DNA from: Asaia bogorensis NBRC 16594 | GTDB taxonomy: Bacteria > Pseudomonadota > Alphaproteobacteria > Acetobacterales > Acetobacteraceae | Assembly (NCBI RefSeq): GCF_001547995.1 | Contig: NZ_AP014690.1 | Location: 1,112,001 to 1,176,000 of the forward strand | Direction: 5' to 3' | DNA: 64,000 nt | Shown: positions 45,205 through 54,522 of the stretch, in pieces | Position numbering within the stretch: position 1 is the first letter of the stretch | Layout of the letters: every line of letters starts with the position of its first letter | Program-made: the position numbers and the translations under genes | Notes under the pieces: model-generated | Databases searched by the model: none | Seen by the model: only the letters and a program-made list of their open reading frames with translations | What the model was told of the DNA's origin: nothing

Positions 45205-46563
45205 TCAGGGCGTTGGGCGTTGATGCCGCAGCCCCATGACATAAGTGGCGCTGATTGCCCTGTCGTCACCCAGCATGGAAAGCGCGAAAAGCAGATCTGA
45301 CACCGTTTCGGCCCGTTTCGCACGTTGCGCCATAAGGGGCGTCGCATAAGGGTCCATCACGCAAAGATCAGCCTCGAGCCCGGGCTCCACCTGGCCGATC
45401 TGATGCTGCAGCCCCAGCGCCTGCGCTGCGCCGGCTGTTGCCAGCCAGTAGGCCTGCACCGGATGCAGACTCGTTCCATGTGACTGTGCAGCGCAATAGG
45501 CGTCGTTCATTACGCGTAACATGGAGAGGCTGTTACCGCCGCCAATATCGGTGCCCAGCCCAACATGTACACGCCGGTCGGGGCGCATGGCATCGAACAG
45601 GCGAAAGGCGCCACTGCCCAGAAACGCGTTTGAGGTCGGACAATGCGCCAGGGTGCAGCCCGCATGGGCGCAACGCGTCAGGTCCTGCTCGTTTACATGG
45701 ACGGCATGGCCGAAAATGCTGCGCGGTCGAACAAGCCCTGCCTTGTCATAAACATCCAGATAGCCTGTACGATGAGGGAAGAGGGACCGGACCCATTCTT
45801 CCTCGCGCAGTGTTTCCAGAAGATGCGTCTGCATGAACAGATCGGGCGCCGTATCGAGGAGGGCTCCGGCCAGATCAAGCTGGGCCTCGGTGCTGGTTGG
45901 GGCAAAGCGCGGCGTTACAGCATAGAGCTGACGGCCACGACCATGCCATTTGTCGATCAGGCGTCGGGACTCGTCATAACCGCCCTGAGCCGTATCACGC
46001 AGGTAATCTGGCGCATTGCGGTCCATGAGAACCTTGCCGGCGATCATACGCGTATTGCGTCGCGTTGACTCGCTGAAGAAGGCCTCGACCGACTCAGGAT
46101 GAACCGTGCAGTAAACCGCTGCCGTTGTCGTGCCCTGGTGCAGAAGGTTGTCGAGAAAGTCCGAGGCGATGCGCCGGGCATAGGCCTGCTCGGCAAAGCG
46201 GCGTTCCTCAGGAAAGACGTAGCGTTCGAGCCAGGTGAGCAATTGCTCGCCATAGGACGCAATGACCCCGAGTTGCGGATAATGCACGTGCGTATCGATG
46301 AAGCCCGGCCCGATCAGGCTGCCGCGATGGTCGATGACCGCGCTGTCGTCTTTGAGCCCTGGCGCCAGCTGATCATAGGACCCAACAGCACTGATGCGGC
46401 CATTCTCTATGATCACCAGACCATCCGTATCGACGCTCAGAGCCTCATCCGGCAGCATATCGAACGGATTGCCGACAAAGCGCAGAACGGTCCCGCGCAG
46501 GGCGAGGCGGGGCGCGGCAGGGCTGGGATCTGGAATAGCTGAAGCAGGATGCACAGGGCTCAT
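45205..46563 (-). CDS. guaD: guanine deaminase
   Basis: This 452-aa amidohydrolase converts guanine to xanthine. The metal site begins with the HxH motif in FIDTHVHYPQ, followed by QTHLLE, FGHAVHV and GLGTDIGGG with the final Asp. SNAFLGSGAF and the GNPFDML-type N-terminus match the GuaD group. A member of the same superfamily (cytosine or chlorohydrolase) is less likely. The start overlaps the stop of the upstream transporter gene (ATGA). Confidence 0.93.
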   Translation of the reverse strand: MSPVHPASAIPDPSPAAPRLALRGTVLRFVGNPFDMLPDEALSVDTDGLVIIENGRISAVGSYDQLAPGLKDDSAVIDHRGSLIGPGFIDTHVHYPQLGVIASYGEQLLTWLERYVFPEERRFAEQAYARRIASDFLDNLLHQGTTTAAVYCTVHPESVEAFFSESTRRNTRMIAGKVLMDRNAPDYLRDTAQGGYDESRRLIDKWHGRGRQLYAVTPRFAPTSTEAQLDLAGALLDTAPDLFMQTHLLETLREEEWVRSLFPHRTGYLDVYDKAGLVRPRSIFGHAVHVNEQDLTRCAHAGCTLAHCPTSNAFLGSGAFRLFDAMRPDRRVHVGLGTDIGGGNSLSMLRVMNDAYCAAQSHGTSLHPVQAYWLATAGAAQALGLQHQIGQVEPGLEADLCVMDPYATPLMAQRAKRAETVSDLLFALSMLGDDRAISATYVMGLRHQRPTP

Positions 46564-48803
46564 TTGACCTCTTCGAGGAGCTCTCGGCTGGTGAAAGCCT
46601 GTGTCTCATCCAGAAAGGCCGCGTTGGCAACGAGTTCGTCGCGAATCACCACGAGATAGGAAATGCCGCGAATAAGTTCGAGGCGTGTCACGAGGTCGGT
46701 TTCGGTTCGGTCGAGCGCACGCAGGCGACGCACTGCGGCGGCGGCAACACGCGCTGGGCGGTCGTGACGGTCGCGCGTATATTCCATACGGTCGAGCAGC
46801 AATTCGATAGGGCGCCGGGCTGTAACGGGCAGATGCTCGCGGTCAAGCAGTGTGCGCAGCCGGATGGCGTTGAGACCGATGGTCATGATGGCAAGCGTGC
46901 CTTGCAGATAGCTCTCGACCACGGGAAGGGGCGAAGGGCCTGCATGGCGGATCAATCGGGCAAATCGATCGATATTGCGCCCGATCCATTGTCGTGTTTC
47001 CGGCGCCTTGCGCAGATGGCAGAGGTTGCGCAACTCCCCCAGCATCTGCCGCCGTAGCCGCAGCCGCTCGGCCTGCGGGCTGAAAGGCAGAAAGGTATGG
47101 AAGACCAGCACAGCGGCGCAGGCAGCCATGAGCGTGCCCATGGCACCATTATAAAAGGCGATCTCATCAAGGCGGTGGTGATTCTGGACATTCACCATGC
47201 TGGGCATGAGCAGGCCATAAGCGGCGGCGGCACCTGCCGTAGCGGCGTTGGCGCGCGCCAGCCCACCAATGAACATGGCAGGCCCGAATGCCATAATGAA
47301 CATCTCATAGGTGTCGAATTTCGGCACGAAGATGAAGGTGAGAACACCTCCGGCGATAACTGACCAGATCGTTCCCTTGAGAAAGGCTGTCGTGCCCAGA
47401 ACCGGATTTTCCTGCGTGGCAAACAGACCGCAGATAAGAGATGTCATCGAGATGAAGCCGGTGCCGTTCGGCCATGCGGTGACTTCCCACACAAGGGCCG
47501 TGAACAGAATGGCCGCCATCACACGCAGGCCGTTATTGATGGCATTTCGCGGATCGTGATGGGTTTGCAGCCTGAAGTGGAACCGGTCGCGCGGAATCAG
47601 ATGGGTGCTGGCATCATATTCGATGATCGCGATTTCAAGATCGTTGAGTAATTCACCAAGCGCCACATGCAACACCCGCTCGTCCACCGGGCCAAGATCT
47701 GGCAGGTCGCTATGATCCGGCCTTATGAACGGTGCGGCATGGATGCGACATTCCTCGATCAGCAGATGAAGATCGGCCAGAATACCCTGCACGGGTTCCG
47801 CATCGCGCAGGCGTGCTTCGAGTCCGCGGAGGAAGAGTTGCGCATGGTGCGAGGTTTCATGAAAACTGCCGTGGCTGTGAGCAAGGGCCGCCAGGCGGGC
47901 CGCCATGCCAAAGCCTCGGGAAAGCAGGATGGAGACGGCAGCCAGGGCAGCACGGGCGTGGTCGCCCTCATGCCCATGAGGCCCCATCTCGATTTCAGCA
48001 AATTCGATTTCGCTGTTCAGGCGCAGGATGGTGGCAAACAGCTCGCGCGCCTTGCGTTGGGTTGTGGCTGCATCGGAGAGGATGTCAGCGATGGAGAGCG
48101 AGACGAGGGAGAGCGCAGTCTGAAGCTTGGTCCGCACTGCCTGCCGGGCCTGTCGCTCCTGACTGGTGGCAAAGACGAGGCCCATACCTGCCTCGCAGAT
48201 CACGCCGAGCGCAATATAGGTCGAGCGTGACACCGCGATCATGAAAACGTTCTCGGGGTCGTAAACCGCGCCCATCGCAATGATGGCGCAGGTATAGCCT
48301 GACAAGACGAGCGCATAGGCGCGAAAATTGCTTACGAAGGTGGCCAGCCCTGCGCAGAGCCCCATCCAGAGTGCGAGTGTCAGGAAAAACAGGAGCGGCT
48401 GTTGCGGAAAGACCGTGAACAGGCCGATTGCCGCCATCGCACCGATTACTGTCCCTACAATACGCCATCGCGCCTTCGAAAGACTCTCGCCACGGGTGCC
48501 CTGTGCCACCGCCCAGACGGTCATGGTGGCCCAGATCGGGCTATCGAGTTCCATCCACATGGCGATGCCGAGCGCCAAAAGCGCTGCGATTGTATTGCGT
48601 AGCGCAAACTCTACCGATTGAGCGGAAGGGGCGAACAGCCAGGCCCATCGGTCACGCTTGAGCGTGTAAGGCAGGCGTAGCGATATCTTTTCTGCCAGGC
48701 GCTTTTTGTCGCCTGAACGACCGGTTTTGAAAAAAGAGTGTGTGAACAGGCGCAAGGAGACGGGACCGGTTTGTGAGCAATCGAAAGGCCTCAGCGTGGC
48801 CAT
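46560..48803 (-). CDS. FUSC-family inner-membrane transporter
   Basis: This 747-aa protein has two hydrophobic blocks of about six helices each (about 68-190 and 430-560) separated by a cytoplasmic helical region. That is the layout of fusaric-acid resistance/AaeB-type (FUSC) pumps. The SPIWATMTVWAVAQGTRGE and GTVIGAMAAIGLF motifs are family-typical. Substrates in this family are aromatic acids. It is translationally coupled to guaD. No AaeA-like adaptor gene is seen nearby. Confidence 0.88.
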   Translation of the reverse strand: MATLRPFDCSQTGPVSLRLFTHSFFKTGRSGDKKRLAEKISLRLPYTLKRDRWAWLFAPSAQSVEFALRNTIAALLALGIAMWMELDSPIWATMTVWAVAQGTRGESLSKARWRIVGTVIGAMAAIGLFTVFPQQPLLFFLTLALWMGLCAGLATFVSNFRAYALVLSGYTCAIIAMGAVYDPENVFMIAVSRSTYIALGVICEAGMGLVFATSQERQARQAVRTKLQTALSLVSLSIADILSDAATTQRKARELFATILRLNSEIEFAEIEMGPHGHEGDHARAALAAVSILLSRGFGMAARLAALAHSHGSFHETSHHAQLFLRGLEARLRDAEPVQGILADLHLLIEECRIHAAPFIRPDHSDLPDLGPVDERVLHVALGELLNDLEIAIIEYDASTHLIPRDRFHFRLQTHHDPRNAINNGLRVMAAILFTALVWEVTAWPNGTGFISMTSLICGLFATQENPVLGTTAFLKGTIWSVIAGGVLTFIFVPKFDTYEMFIMAFGPAMFIGGLARANAATAGAAAAYGLLMPSMVNVQNHHRLDEIAFYNGAMGTLMAACAAVLVFHTFLPFSPQAERLRLRRQMLGELRNLCHLRKAPETRQWIGRNIDRFARLIRHAGPSPLPVVESYLQGTLAIMTIGLNAIRLRTLLDREHLPVTARRPIELLLDRMEYTRDRHDRPARVAAAAVRRLRALDRTETDLVTRLELIRGISYLVVIRDELVANAAFLDETQAFTSRELLEEVK

Positions 48804-49662
48804 CGCTCCATGATGGCAGCGCCCCCCCGGGAAGGAAAGCGTACTGGAACATGTCGCACCTAAAGAATCGGTAACAGACGCGCCGACTATTCCGATTTCC
48901 TTCCCGCGATGAAGAAGCCGGGGGCTGAGGCGCGGTCCCCGTGCGGCGACTCAGGCAGAGCAGGATATGACGACGGAAATCGCCAAATAGTTAACAGGCG
49001 TTATTTTTCGTTTTTGTCCGAGTTTGCTGAACGCGGCCTGCGCTTCGGCGCCCGCAGAAGGAGCGCCTGTATCTGAGTTCAGAGATAGGATTCTCCAGTC
49101 AACCGGCACGACAGAAGCGATATCTATGAGTAACCAACTGTAATGGAGAAGAATCGATCATGACGTTCGCGCGTTGTCGCGGTATTGCCATTGTGGGCTA
49201 GCCTGACGACGTTCATGGTTCTCGCAAGGAGTCTTTGCCTTGAATACCGTTTCATGTGGGCTGAACGGGTATCGATGCCTCCCGGAATGGGGCAACGCAA
49301 CAGGAAGGAAGAAGAAAACACAGCGTTAATTATTCGACAATTGCCTGAGGTGGCTGATCGAAAAAATGCGATATAAAAAAATACGGGTAATTTTTCCTAA
49401 TTTATCAAAAACTTTACAAAGTTCTACTAGGCTGTTTTCACGTGTATTGACGTGCACGGCAAAAAATGAACGCCGAAAAGATTTTTGTGAGAACTTTCTT
49501 CTTGTGCCGAAGTTGGAAACACTGTGTTGTCAGTTTGATTTTAACGAGTTTGGATTGGAAGTATAAAAAACAAAAGATAAATCGTTAAACCTATTTACCT
49601 TGTAAAACTGATGCGATAAAAGATCCGGTTAAAAGAGTTAAACTTCAACAAAGAGAAAATAA
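48804..49662. other. AT-rich 0.86-kb region with no convincing gene
   Basis: The right part (about 49360-49662) is strikingly AT-rich compared with the genes around it. Short open frames exist but lack family features. The best-signalled is a TTG-initiated 29-codon frame at 49240-49329 with AAGGAG 8 nt upstream. The AT-rich part leads into a mucR-like gene, whose protein family binds AT-rich DNA, so it may be an autoregulatory promoter. Confidence 0.6.
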
Positions 49663-50154
49663 ATGTCAGAGTCAGAAACCAACGTCGCCCTGCTAGAGTT
49701 GACCGCTCAGATCGTTTCCTCTCACGTTGCCAACAATTCGATCGCTGGCGATGACCTGCCCGGTATGATCAAGCAAGTATACAACGCTCTGCAGGGTGCT
49801 GGTCAGGCTGACCCCGAGCCGGAGCGTCCGCAGCCTGCCGTGCCGATCAAGCGCTCTGTTTTTCCCGACTATATTGTCTGCCTTGAAGACGGTAAGAAGC
49901 TCAAGATGCTCAAGCGCCACCTGCAGAGCGCTTATGGCATGACGCCGGAGCAGTATCGCGAGCGCTGGGGTCTTCCGAGCGATTACCCGCTGGTTGCCCC
50001 GAATTACGCTGAGCGTCGTTCGCATCTTGCTCGTGAGATCGGGCTTGGTCGCAAGATCAATGCCGGTGCCGATGCCGCATCGCGCGCTCCTGCAGAGGAG
50101 AGCAGCGAGGGAGAAGAGCGTCCGGCCCGTCGTGGACGTGCAAAAAAGGCCTGA
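49663..50154 (+). CDS. MucR/Ros-family transcriptional regulator
   Basis: This 163-aa DNA-binding protein resembles MucR, an H-NS-like global regulator in alphaproteobacteria. The N-terminal oligomerisation helices (about 5-45) precede the DNA-binding core DYIVCLEDGKKLKMLKRHL. YGMTPEQYRERWGLPSDYP and APNYAERRS follow, all typical. In the zinc-finger positions it has C73, D76, H86 and Y91, so two of the four Ros ligands are replaced. The C-terminal tail is acidic then Lys/Arg-rich. The ribosome-binding site is weak (AGAGAAAA). Confidence 0.9.
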   Translation: MSESETNVALLELTAQIVSSHVANNSIAGDDLPGMIKQVYNALQGAGQADPEPERPQPAVPIKRSVFPDYIVCLEDGKKLKMLKRHLQSAYGMTPEQYRERWGLPSDYPLVAPNYAERRSHLAREIGLGRKINAGADAASRAPAEESSEGEERPARRGRAKKA

Positions 50155-50186
50155 TCTCTGGATTTACCCAGTAGACGCGCTTTGAA

Positions 50187-50220
50187 AGGCAACCCATCCT
50201 GCGATGGGTTGCCTTTTTTA
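50187..50220 (+). terminator. strong intrinsic terminator after the mucR-like gene
   Basis: A perfect 11-bp stem GGCAACCCATC/GATGGGTTGCC with a 4-nt loop is followed by six T residues. It isolates the regulator gene from sppA. Confidence 0.9.
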
Positions 50221-50244
50221 TTTGCGTGATGGGAAACAAGACCG

Positions 50245-51189
50245 ATGACGGCGTTCAATCGCACGGATGACGATACCGGAGCCGCTTTGCTGCGCCAGCG
50301 AAGACGCCTTCTGCTCTGGCGGGGTATTGCTGTCGCGGCCTTGATCGTCACGATGTTGGTGCTCTTTATGCCGGGTAGGCCCCATGCGCCACGCGACGCG
50401 ATTGCGCGTCTCGAGATCACGGGTGTTATAGGCAACAGGGTCAGGCCGACTGTGGAAGCCATCGAACGTGCCGGGCGTGATCCGCATATCAAGGGAATGT
50501 TGCTTGTCATTGACAGTCCGGGAGGCGGTGTGACTGGCGGTGAGGCGCTCCACGACGCCATTGCTCGCTTTGCCAGTCGCAAGCCGGTCGCCGTTTCGAT
50601 GCAGGGTCTTGCGGCCTCGGCGGGTTACATGATTGCGGTCCCCGCCCAGCGGCTCTTTGCCTACCCCTCTTCCATTACCGGTTCGATCGGGGTCATCATG
50701 ATGCGCCCCGATGCCTCCGTGTTGCTCGACCGCCTTGGCGTGAAGGCCGAGAGCATCACCTCCGGCCCCATGAAGGATCAGTCGCAGCCTTTCACCGCGC
50801 TCAAGCCTGAGGGACGGCAGATGCTTCAGGGGATCGTTGACGATCTGTTTGATCAGTTTGTCCTGATGGTCGCCAAGGGGCGTCATCGCCCCATAGAGGA
50901 AATACGCCAGCTGGCTGACGGGCGGCCCTATACCGGGCGTCAGGCGGTTGCACTGCACCTGATCGACCAGATCGGAGATGAGGATCAGGCCGCTGCGTGG
51001 TTGCACGGCCAGATCAAGGACGGCAAGGATCTGCCAGTCAGGAAGCTCGCCATCAAGAAACCGGATCGTACGATGTGGGAGCGTCTCTATCATCGCTTCG
51101 GCGGTTCGATGTTTGCATGGCCCGAAGCAATCGACAAGGTCATGGCCTATCAGAGTCTTGACGGTGCAGTCTCGATTTTGCCACGGTAA
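50245..51189 (+). CDS. sppA: signal peptide peptidase SppA
   Basis: This 314-aa membrane-bound serine protease (S49) degrades cleaved signal peptides. One N-terminal helix (about 24-42) anchors it. LLVIDSPGGGVTGGE and LAASAGYMIA follow, with the nucleophile S125, and ITGSIGVI comes next. The catalytic Lys is K177 in PMKD, 52 residues after the Ser, as in the Bacillus SppA Ser/Lys dyad. Single-domain form. It lies 67 bp before ihfB. Confidence 0.95.
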   Translation: MTAFNRTDDDTGAALLRQRRRLLLWRGIAVAALIVTMLVLFMPGRPHAPRDAIARLEITGVIGNRVRPTVEAIERAGRDPHIKGMLLVIDSPGGGVTGGEALHDAIARFASRKPVAVSMQGLAASAGYMIAVPAQRLFAYPSSITGSIGVIMMRPDASVLLDRLGVKAESITSGPMKDQSQPFTALKPEGRQMLQGIVDDLFDQFVLMVAKGRHRPIEEIRQLADGRPYTGRQAVALHLIDQIGDEDQAAAWLHGQIKDGKDLPVRKLAIKKPDRTMWERLYHRFGGSMFAWPEAIDKVMAYQSLDGAVSILPR

Positions 51190-51256
51190 GAACTGAGCAT
51201 TGTCGGGCGTATCGGACGATCCGCCCTCCTGTTACCGAGAGTTTGCAGAGCCCCTG

Positions 51257-51553
51257 ATGACAAAATCCGAACTCATTGCCGAACTCTCGGCGGCGCATCC
51301 TCATCTCGGTGCCCGTCATATCGAGTTGATTGTCCAGACCATCCTCTCCGAAATTTCCGGTGCTCTCGCGCGGGGGGATCGGGTCGAGATCCGTGGCTTT
51401 GGCGCTTTCGTGGTCAAGAAGCGCGATGCCCGTCAGGGACGCAATCCGCGCACGGGCTCTGCTGTATCTGTAGAGGAAAAGACCATCCCGTTCTTCAAGG
51501 CAGGCAAGGAATTGCGCGAGCGCGTGAACGCCCACGCGACCCGACGCGGCTGA
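51257..51553 (+). CDS. ihfB: integration host factor subunit beta
   Basis: This 98-aa DNA-bending protein of the HU/IHF family has the start [24 protein letters not shown] and the RNPRTG arm that enters the minor groove, as in IHF-beta. I chose the ATG at 51257. The open frame begins 57 bp upstream, but those residues are not HU-like. The sppA-ihfB neighbourhood is common in proteobacteria. Confidence 0.95.
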   Translation: MTKSELIAELSAAHPHLGARHIELIVQTILSEISGALARGDRVEIRGFGAFVVKKRDARQGRNPRTGSAVSVEEKTIPFFKAGKELRERVNAHATRRG

Positions 51554-51742
51554 GCACGCGCGTTGAGTAAAAGGCGAGAATAGGCTGTCGCATTGACGCG
51601 CAGCGCAGGCAGGTCAGCATAATTTTCGGCCGGATCGGGCAGGAACCTGCCCAACGCTCTTTAGACGATTGATCCGACAGCTATCCTTGCTGAAGCACAA
51701 GCCAGGACTGGGCTGCGTGTTCAAGCTATCGAGCAGTCGCTC

Positions 51743-52633
51743 TCAGTGCTTTCCTGCCTGGATCTCACTCAGCAGGAAGTCGCGAAGTACTGTTATCCGC
51801 TTCGACATCTTCAGTTCTTCAGGATAGACGAAGAAGGCTTCAACAGTCGGTATCGGCTCATGGTCGAGAATACGGATCAGTTCCGGATGCGCCTGGGCCA
51901 GATAGGTGGGGACCGATCCGATCCCGGCACCTTTTGCGATGGCCGTCGCGATGGCCGGGAAGCTGTTGATTTCCAGCTTGTTGCGAACTGAGCCATGACA
52001 CTGCCGGCGAACCAGTTCGAGCAGCCAGAAGGCATCGGGGAGGGGAGGTGACATGCCAGCGAACCCGACCAGATGATGCTGGCCGAGCTCTGCGATACTG
52101 TTCGGGACACCGTGCTGGTCCAGATAGGCCTGACTGGAATAGATAGGCATCGCAAAGTTGGCCAGATGGCGCTGGATCAGATCGGCCTGCCTGGGGGGAT
52201 GCATACGTATGGCGACGTCGGCCTCACGCATCCCGAGGTCAAGGTCCGTATCCTCCATGATCAGACTCACCTCGATATCGGGGTGAAGCGCCAGAAAACG
52301 TTGGAGTTTGGGGGCCAGCCAGCCGAGGCCAAACCCCGACGTTGTGGTGATCTTGAGCTCGCCCTTGGCCTTGACCTTGCTCTCGCTCAGGTAGGCCTGT
52401 GTCAGGGAGAGTTTCGAGAACACTTCCCGGACGGTGTGGTTGAGTGTCTCGCCTTGCTCGGTCAGGATCAGGCCGCGGGCATGGCGATGAAAAAGCGGGA
52501 CGTTCAGCGTCTCTTCAAGAGCCGAAATCTGCCGGGAAACTGCCGACTGGCTCAAATTGAGCCGGTCACCGGCATGGGTAAACGAGCCCGCCTCGGCAAC
52601 CGCATGGAATATTCGCAATTTGTCCCAGTCCAT
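51743..52633 (-). CDS. LysR-family transcriptional regulator
   Basis: This 296-aa regulator has an N-terminal winged helix-turn-helix (FHAVAEAGSFTHAGDRL, then LSQSAVSRQISALEE). A LysR substrate-binding domain follows from about 90 (KGELKITTTSGFGLGWL). The target genes and coinducer are unknown; trxB lies upstream in the same orientation with a 175-bp gap. Confidence 0.93.
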   Translation of the reverse strand: MDWDKLRIFHAVAEAGSFTHAGDRLNLSQSAVSRQISALEETLNVPLFHRHARGLILTEQGETLNHTVREVFSKLSLTQAYLSESKVKAKGELKITTTSGFGLGWLAPKLQRFLALHPDIEVSLIMEDTDLDLGMREADVAIRMHPPRQADLIQRHLANFAMPIYSSQAYLDQHGVPNSIAELGQHHLVGFAGMSPPLPDAFWLLELVRRQCHGSVRNKLEINSFPAIATAIAKGAGIGSVPTYLAQAHPELIRILDHEPIPTVEAFFVYPEELKMSKRITVLRDFLLSEIQAGKH

Positions 52634-52732
52634 GCGGCTTTCCTAGAGCTCGTCCCCGACCACGTCAGAAAAAGAGCGCGAGCGGGCGAATTTCCCGGTC
52701 GCGTGCCTGGCGGTCATCAAATGTTGATCACT

Positions 52733-52768
52733 ATGACTTGGCAGCATTCTAAGGCCCTGCCAAGTCAT
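52733..52768. other. 12-bp perfect inverted repeat between trxB and the lysR gene
   Basis: The arms ATGACTTGGCAG (52733-52744) and CTGCCAAGTCAT (52757-52768) enclose a 12-nt loop, just past the trxB stop. On the + strand TTTTA follows; on the minus strand no T-run does. Probably the trxB terminator or a LysR/operator dyad. Confidence 0.6.
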
Positions 52769-52808
52769 TTTATGCAGCAACTCTTACGGAAGAATAACGA
52801 TCGAAATG

Positions 52809-53765
52809 TCAGGACAGTCCAGCCAGAAGATGCTCGGCTTCGAGGGCTGCCATACATCCGGTGCCAGCAGCCGTAATCGCCTGCCTGAATTTCTTGTCCT
52901 GCACATCGCCAGCGGCAAACACGCCTTCGACTGAGGTTTTTGTGCTGCCGGGCACCGTGATGATGTAGCCCTCAGAATCACACGCCAGCGTTTCGCGGAA
53001 CGGGCCGGTATTGGGGCTGTGGCCGATCGCCACGAATACGCCGTCGACATCCAAGGTCTTTTCACTACCGTCCTGCGTATTGCGCAGGCGTACACCGCAA
53101 ACCGTCTCCGGCTTGCCGGCACCGAGGATTTCCTCGACCGCGTTGTTCCAGAGCACCGTGATCTTGGGATTGGCAAAAAGACGGTCCTGGAGGATGCGTT
53201 CTGCGCGCAAGCTGTCTCGTCGATGAACCAGCGTCACGTGGTCGGCGTGGTGCGTAAGGTAGAGCGCCTCTTCCACAGCCGTGTTTCCGCCACCGATCAC
53301 GGCCACTTTCTTGCCGCGATAGAAGAACCCGTCGCAGGTGGCGCAAGCCGAGACGCCACCGCTCTGCAGTCTGGCTTCGGAGGGCAGTCCAAGCCATTTC
53401 GCCTGGGCCCCTGTGGCAATGACAACAGTGCGTGCCAGATATTCCGCGCCGGAATCCGCCTTCAGACGAAAATAGCCATCGTCGGTTTTTTCGTTGAAGG
53501 CACATTCCGTGATCAGGTCGTAATGCATCTCGGTGCCGACATGCTCGGCCTGCAGGCGCATCTGCTCCACGAGCCAGGGACCCTGAACCGGCTCGGCAAA
53601 GCCGGGGTAGTTTTCAACATCGGTAGTGATGGTCAACTGGCCGCCTGGCTGCAGCCCGGCCACAAGAATCGGCTTGAGATTGGCACGCGCTGCGTAGATT
53701 GCTGCGGTATAGCCTGCCGGGCCTGCGCCAATAACAAGCAGATCAGTCCTGAAACTCTGGCTCAC
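52809..53765 (-). CDS. trxB: thioredoxin reductase
   Basis: This 318-aa FAD/NADPH enzyme keeps thioredoxin reduced. It has the FAD-binding VIGAGPAGYTAAIYAAR, the redox pair C141-A-T-C144, the NADPH-binding VIGGGNTAVEEALYL and the C-terminal FAAGDVQDKKFRQA. The start is GTG with AAGGA 9 nt upstream. It is divergent from an Lrp-like gene. Confidence 0.98.
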   Translation of the reverse strand: MSQSFRTDLLVIGAGPAGYTAAIYAARANLKPILVAGLQPGGQLTITTDVENYPGFAEPVQGPWLVEQMRLQAEHVGTEMHYDLITECAFNEKTDDGYFRLKADSGAEYLARTVVIATGAQAKWLGLPSEARLQSGGVSACATCDGFFYRGKKVAVIGGGNTAVEEALYLTHHADHVTLVHRRDSLRAERILQDRLFANPKITVLWNNAVEEILGAGKPETVCGVRLRNTQDGSEKTLDVDGVFVAIGHSPNTGPFRETLACDSEGYIITVPGSTKTSVEGVFAAGDVQDKKFRQAITAAGTGCMAALEAEHLLAGLS

Positions 53766-53949
53766 TGGAAATGTCCTTGAACTGGTGTTCGTTTAATCAT
53801 TGGTCATTGATCATCCGGCAGAGTGTTGATGCACCATGCCTAAGTGACAAGACAATTGCGAAGAGACATGGCTCTCGGGTCAGGATGCAGATATAGGTGA
53901 TGATGCGCGCCTGCCAACCGACTAGTTTTGCCCGACCCTCACGGTGACG
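53766..53949. promoter_or_regulatory. divergent trxB / lrp-like promoter region
   Basis: The 184-bp gap should carry both promoters. A TCATTG repeat pair with dyad character (about 53796-53814, TCATTGGTCATTGATCAT) could be a site for the Lrp-like product. I cannot place -10 and -35 boxes with confidence. Confidence 0.4.
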
Positions 53950-54522
53950 ATGACTGACAACGATCCTGACGACCACTTCCCCCACAACGCTGCTCCTCAC
54001 GACGCTACGGCGCGAGTCGAGTCACTGTCGGCAGGTCTCTCCCCGGGATCGTCTAGCGCGACGATCGTCGATCTGGATTCGATCGACCGTCAGATCGTGG
54101 CCGAGTTGCAGCGCGACGGCCGTATGACCAATGTCGAGCTGGCGCGACGCACGGGCATCTCGGCACCGCCCTGCCTGCGTCGTGTTCGACGTCTCGAGGA
54201 AATCGGGGTGATTGAAGGCTATCATGCAGATGTGGATGCCTCCCGGCTCGGCTGGTCGTTGACATTCTTCGCGCTGATCGGGCTCGAGAGCCAGAAGGGC
54301 AGTGTGCTGGAAGCTTTCGAGCGCGAAGTCGCAGGCTGGGCCGAAGTGCGTGAGTGTCACATGATCCGGGGCGGCGGCGATTTTCTCGTGCGCCTTGTGG
54401 CCCGTGATGCCGCACATCAGAACTACCTGACAAAACGCCTGACGGACCTGGATCACGTGGTGCGCGTGCAAACGTTGCAAACCATACGCACCAGTCTGAA
54501 CAGGGCCGGCGTTCCGGTATGA
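53950..54522 (+). CDS. Lrp/AsnC-family transcriptional regulator
   Basis: This 190-aa regulator has an N-terminal disordered extension (about 40 residues). A helix-turn-helix follows (LDSIDRQIVAELQRDGRM, NVELARRTGISAPPCLRRV). The C-terminal RAM ligand domain includes EVRECHMIRGGGDFLVRLV. ATG at 53950 was chosen over a GTG six bases earlier; neither has a strong ribosome-binding site. The stop overlaps the next gene's start (ATGA), coupling it to a glycosyltransferase gene. Confidence 0.92.
   Translation: MTDNDPDDHFPHNAAPHDATARVESLSAGLSPGSSSATIVDLDSIDRQIVAELQRDGRMTNVELARRTGISAPPCLRRVRRLEEIGVIEGYHADVDASRLGWSLTFFALIGLESQKGSVLEAFEREVAGWAEVRECHMIRGGGDFLVRLVARDAAHQNYLTKRLTDLDHVVRVQTLQTIRTSLNRAGVPV

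Noticed and set aside
49366-49566. A 66-codon frame in the AT-rich region before the mucR-like gene
   Set aside because: No ribosome-binding site, odd composition and no family; AT-rich DNA yields such frames by chance.
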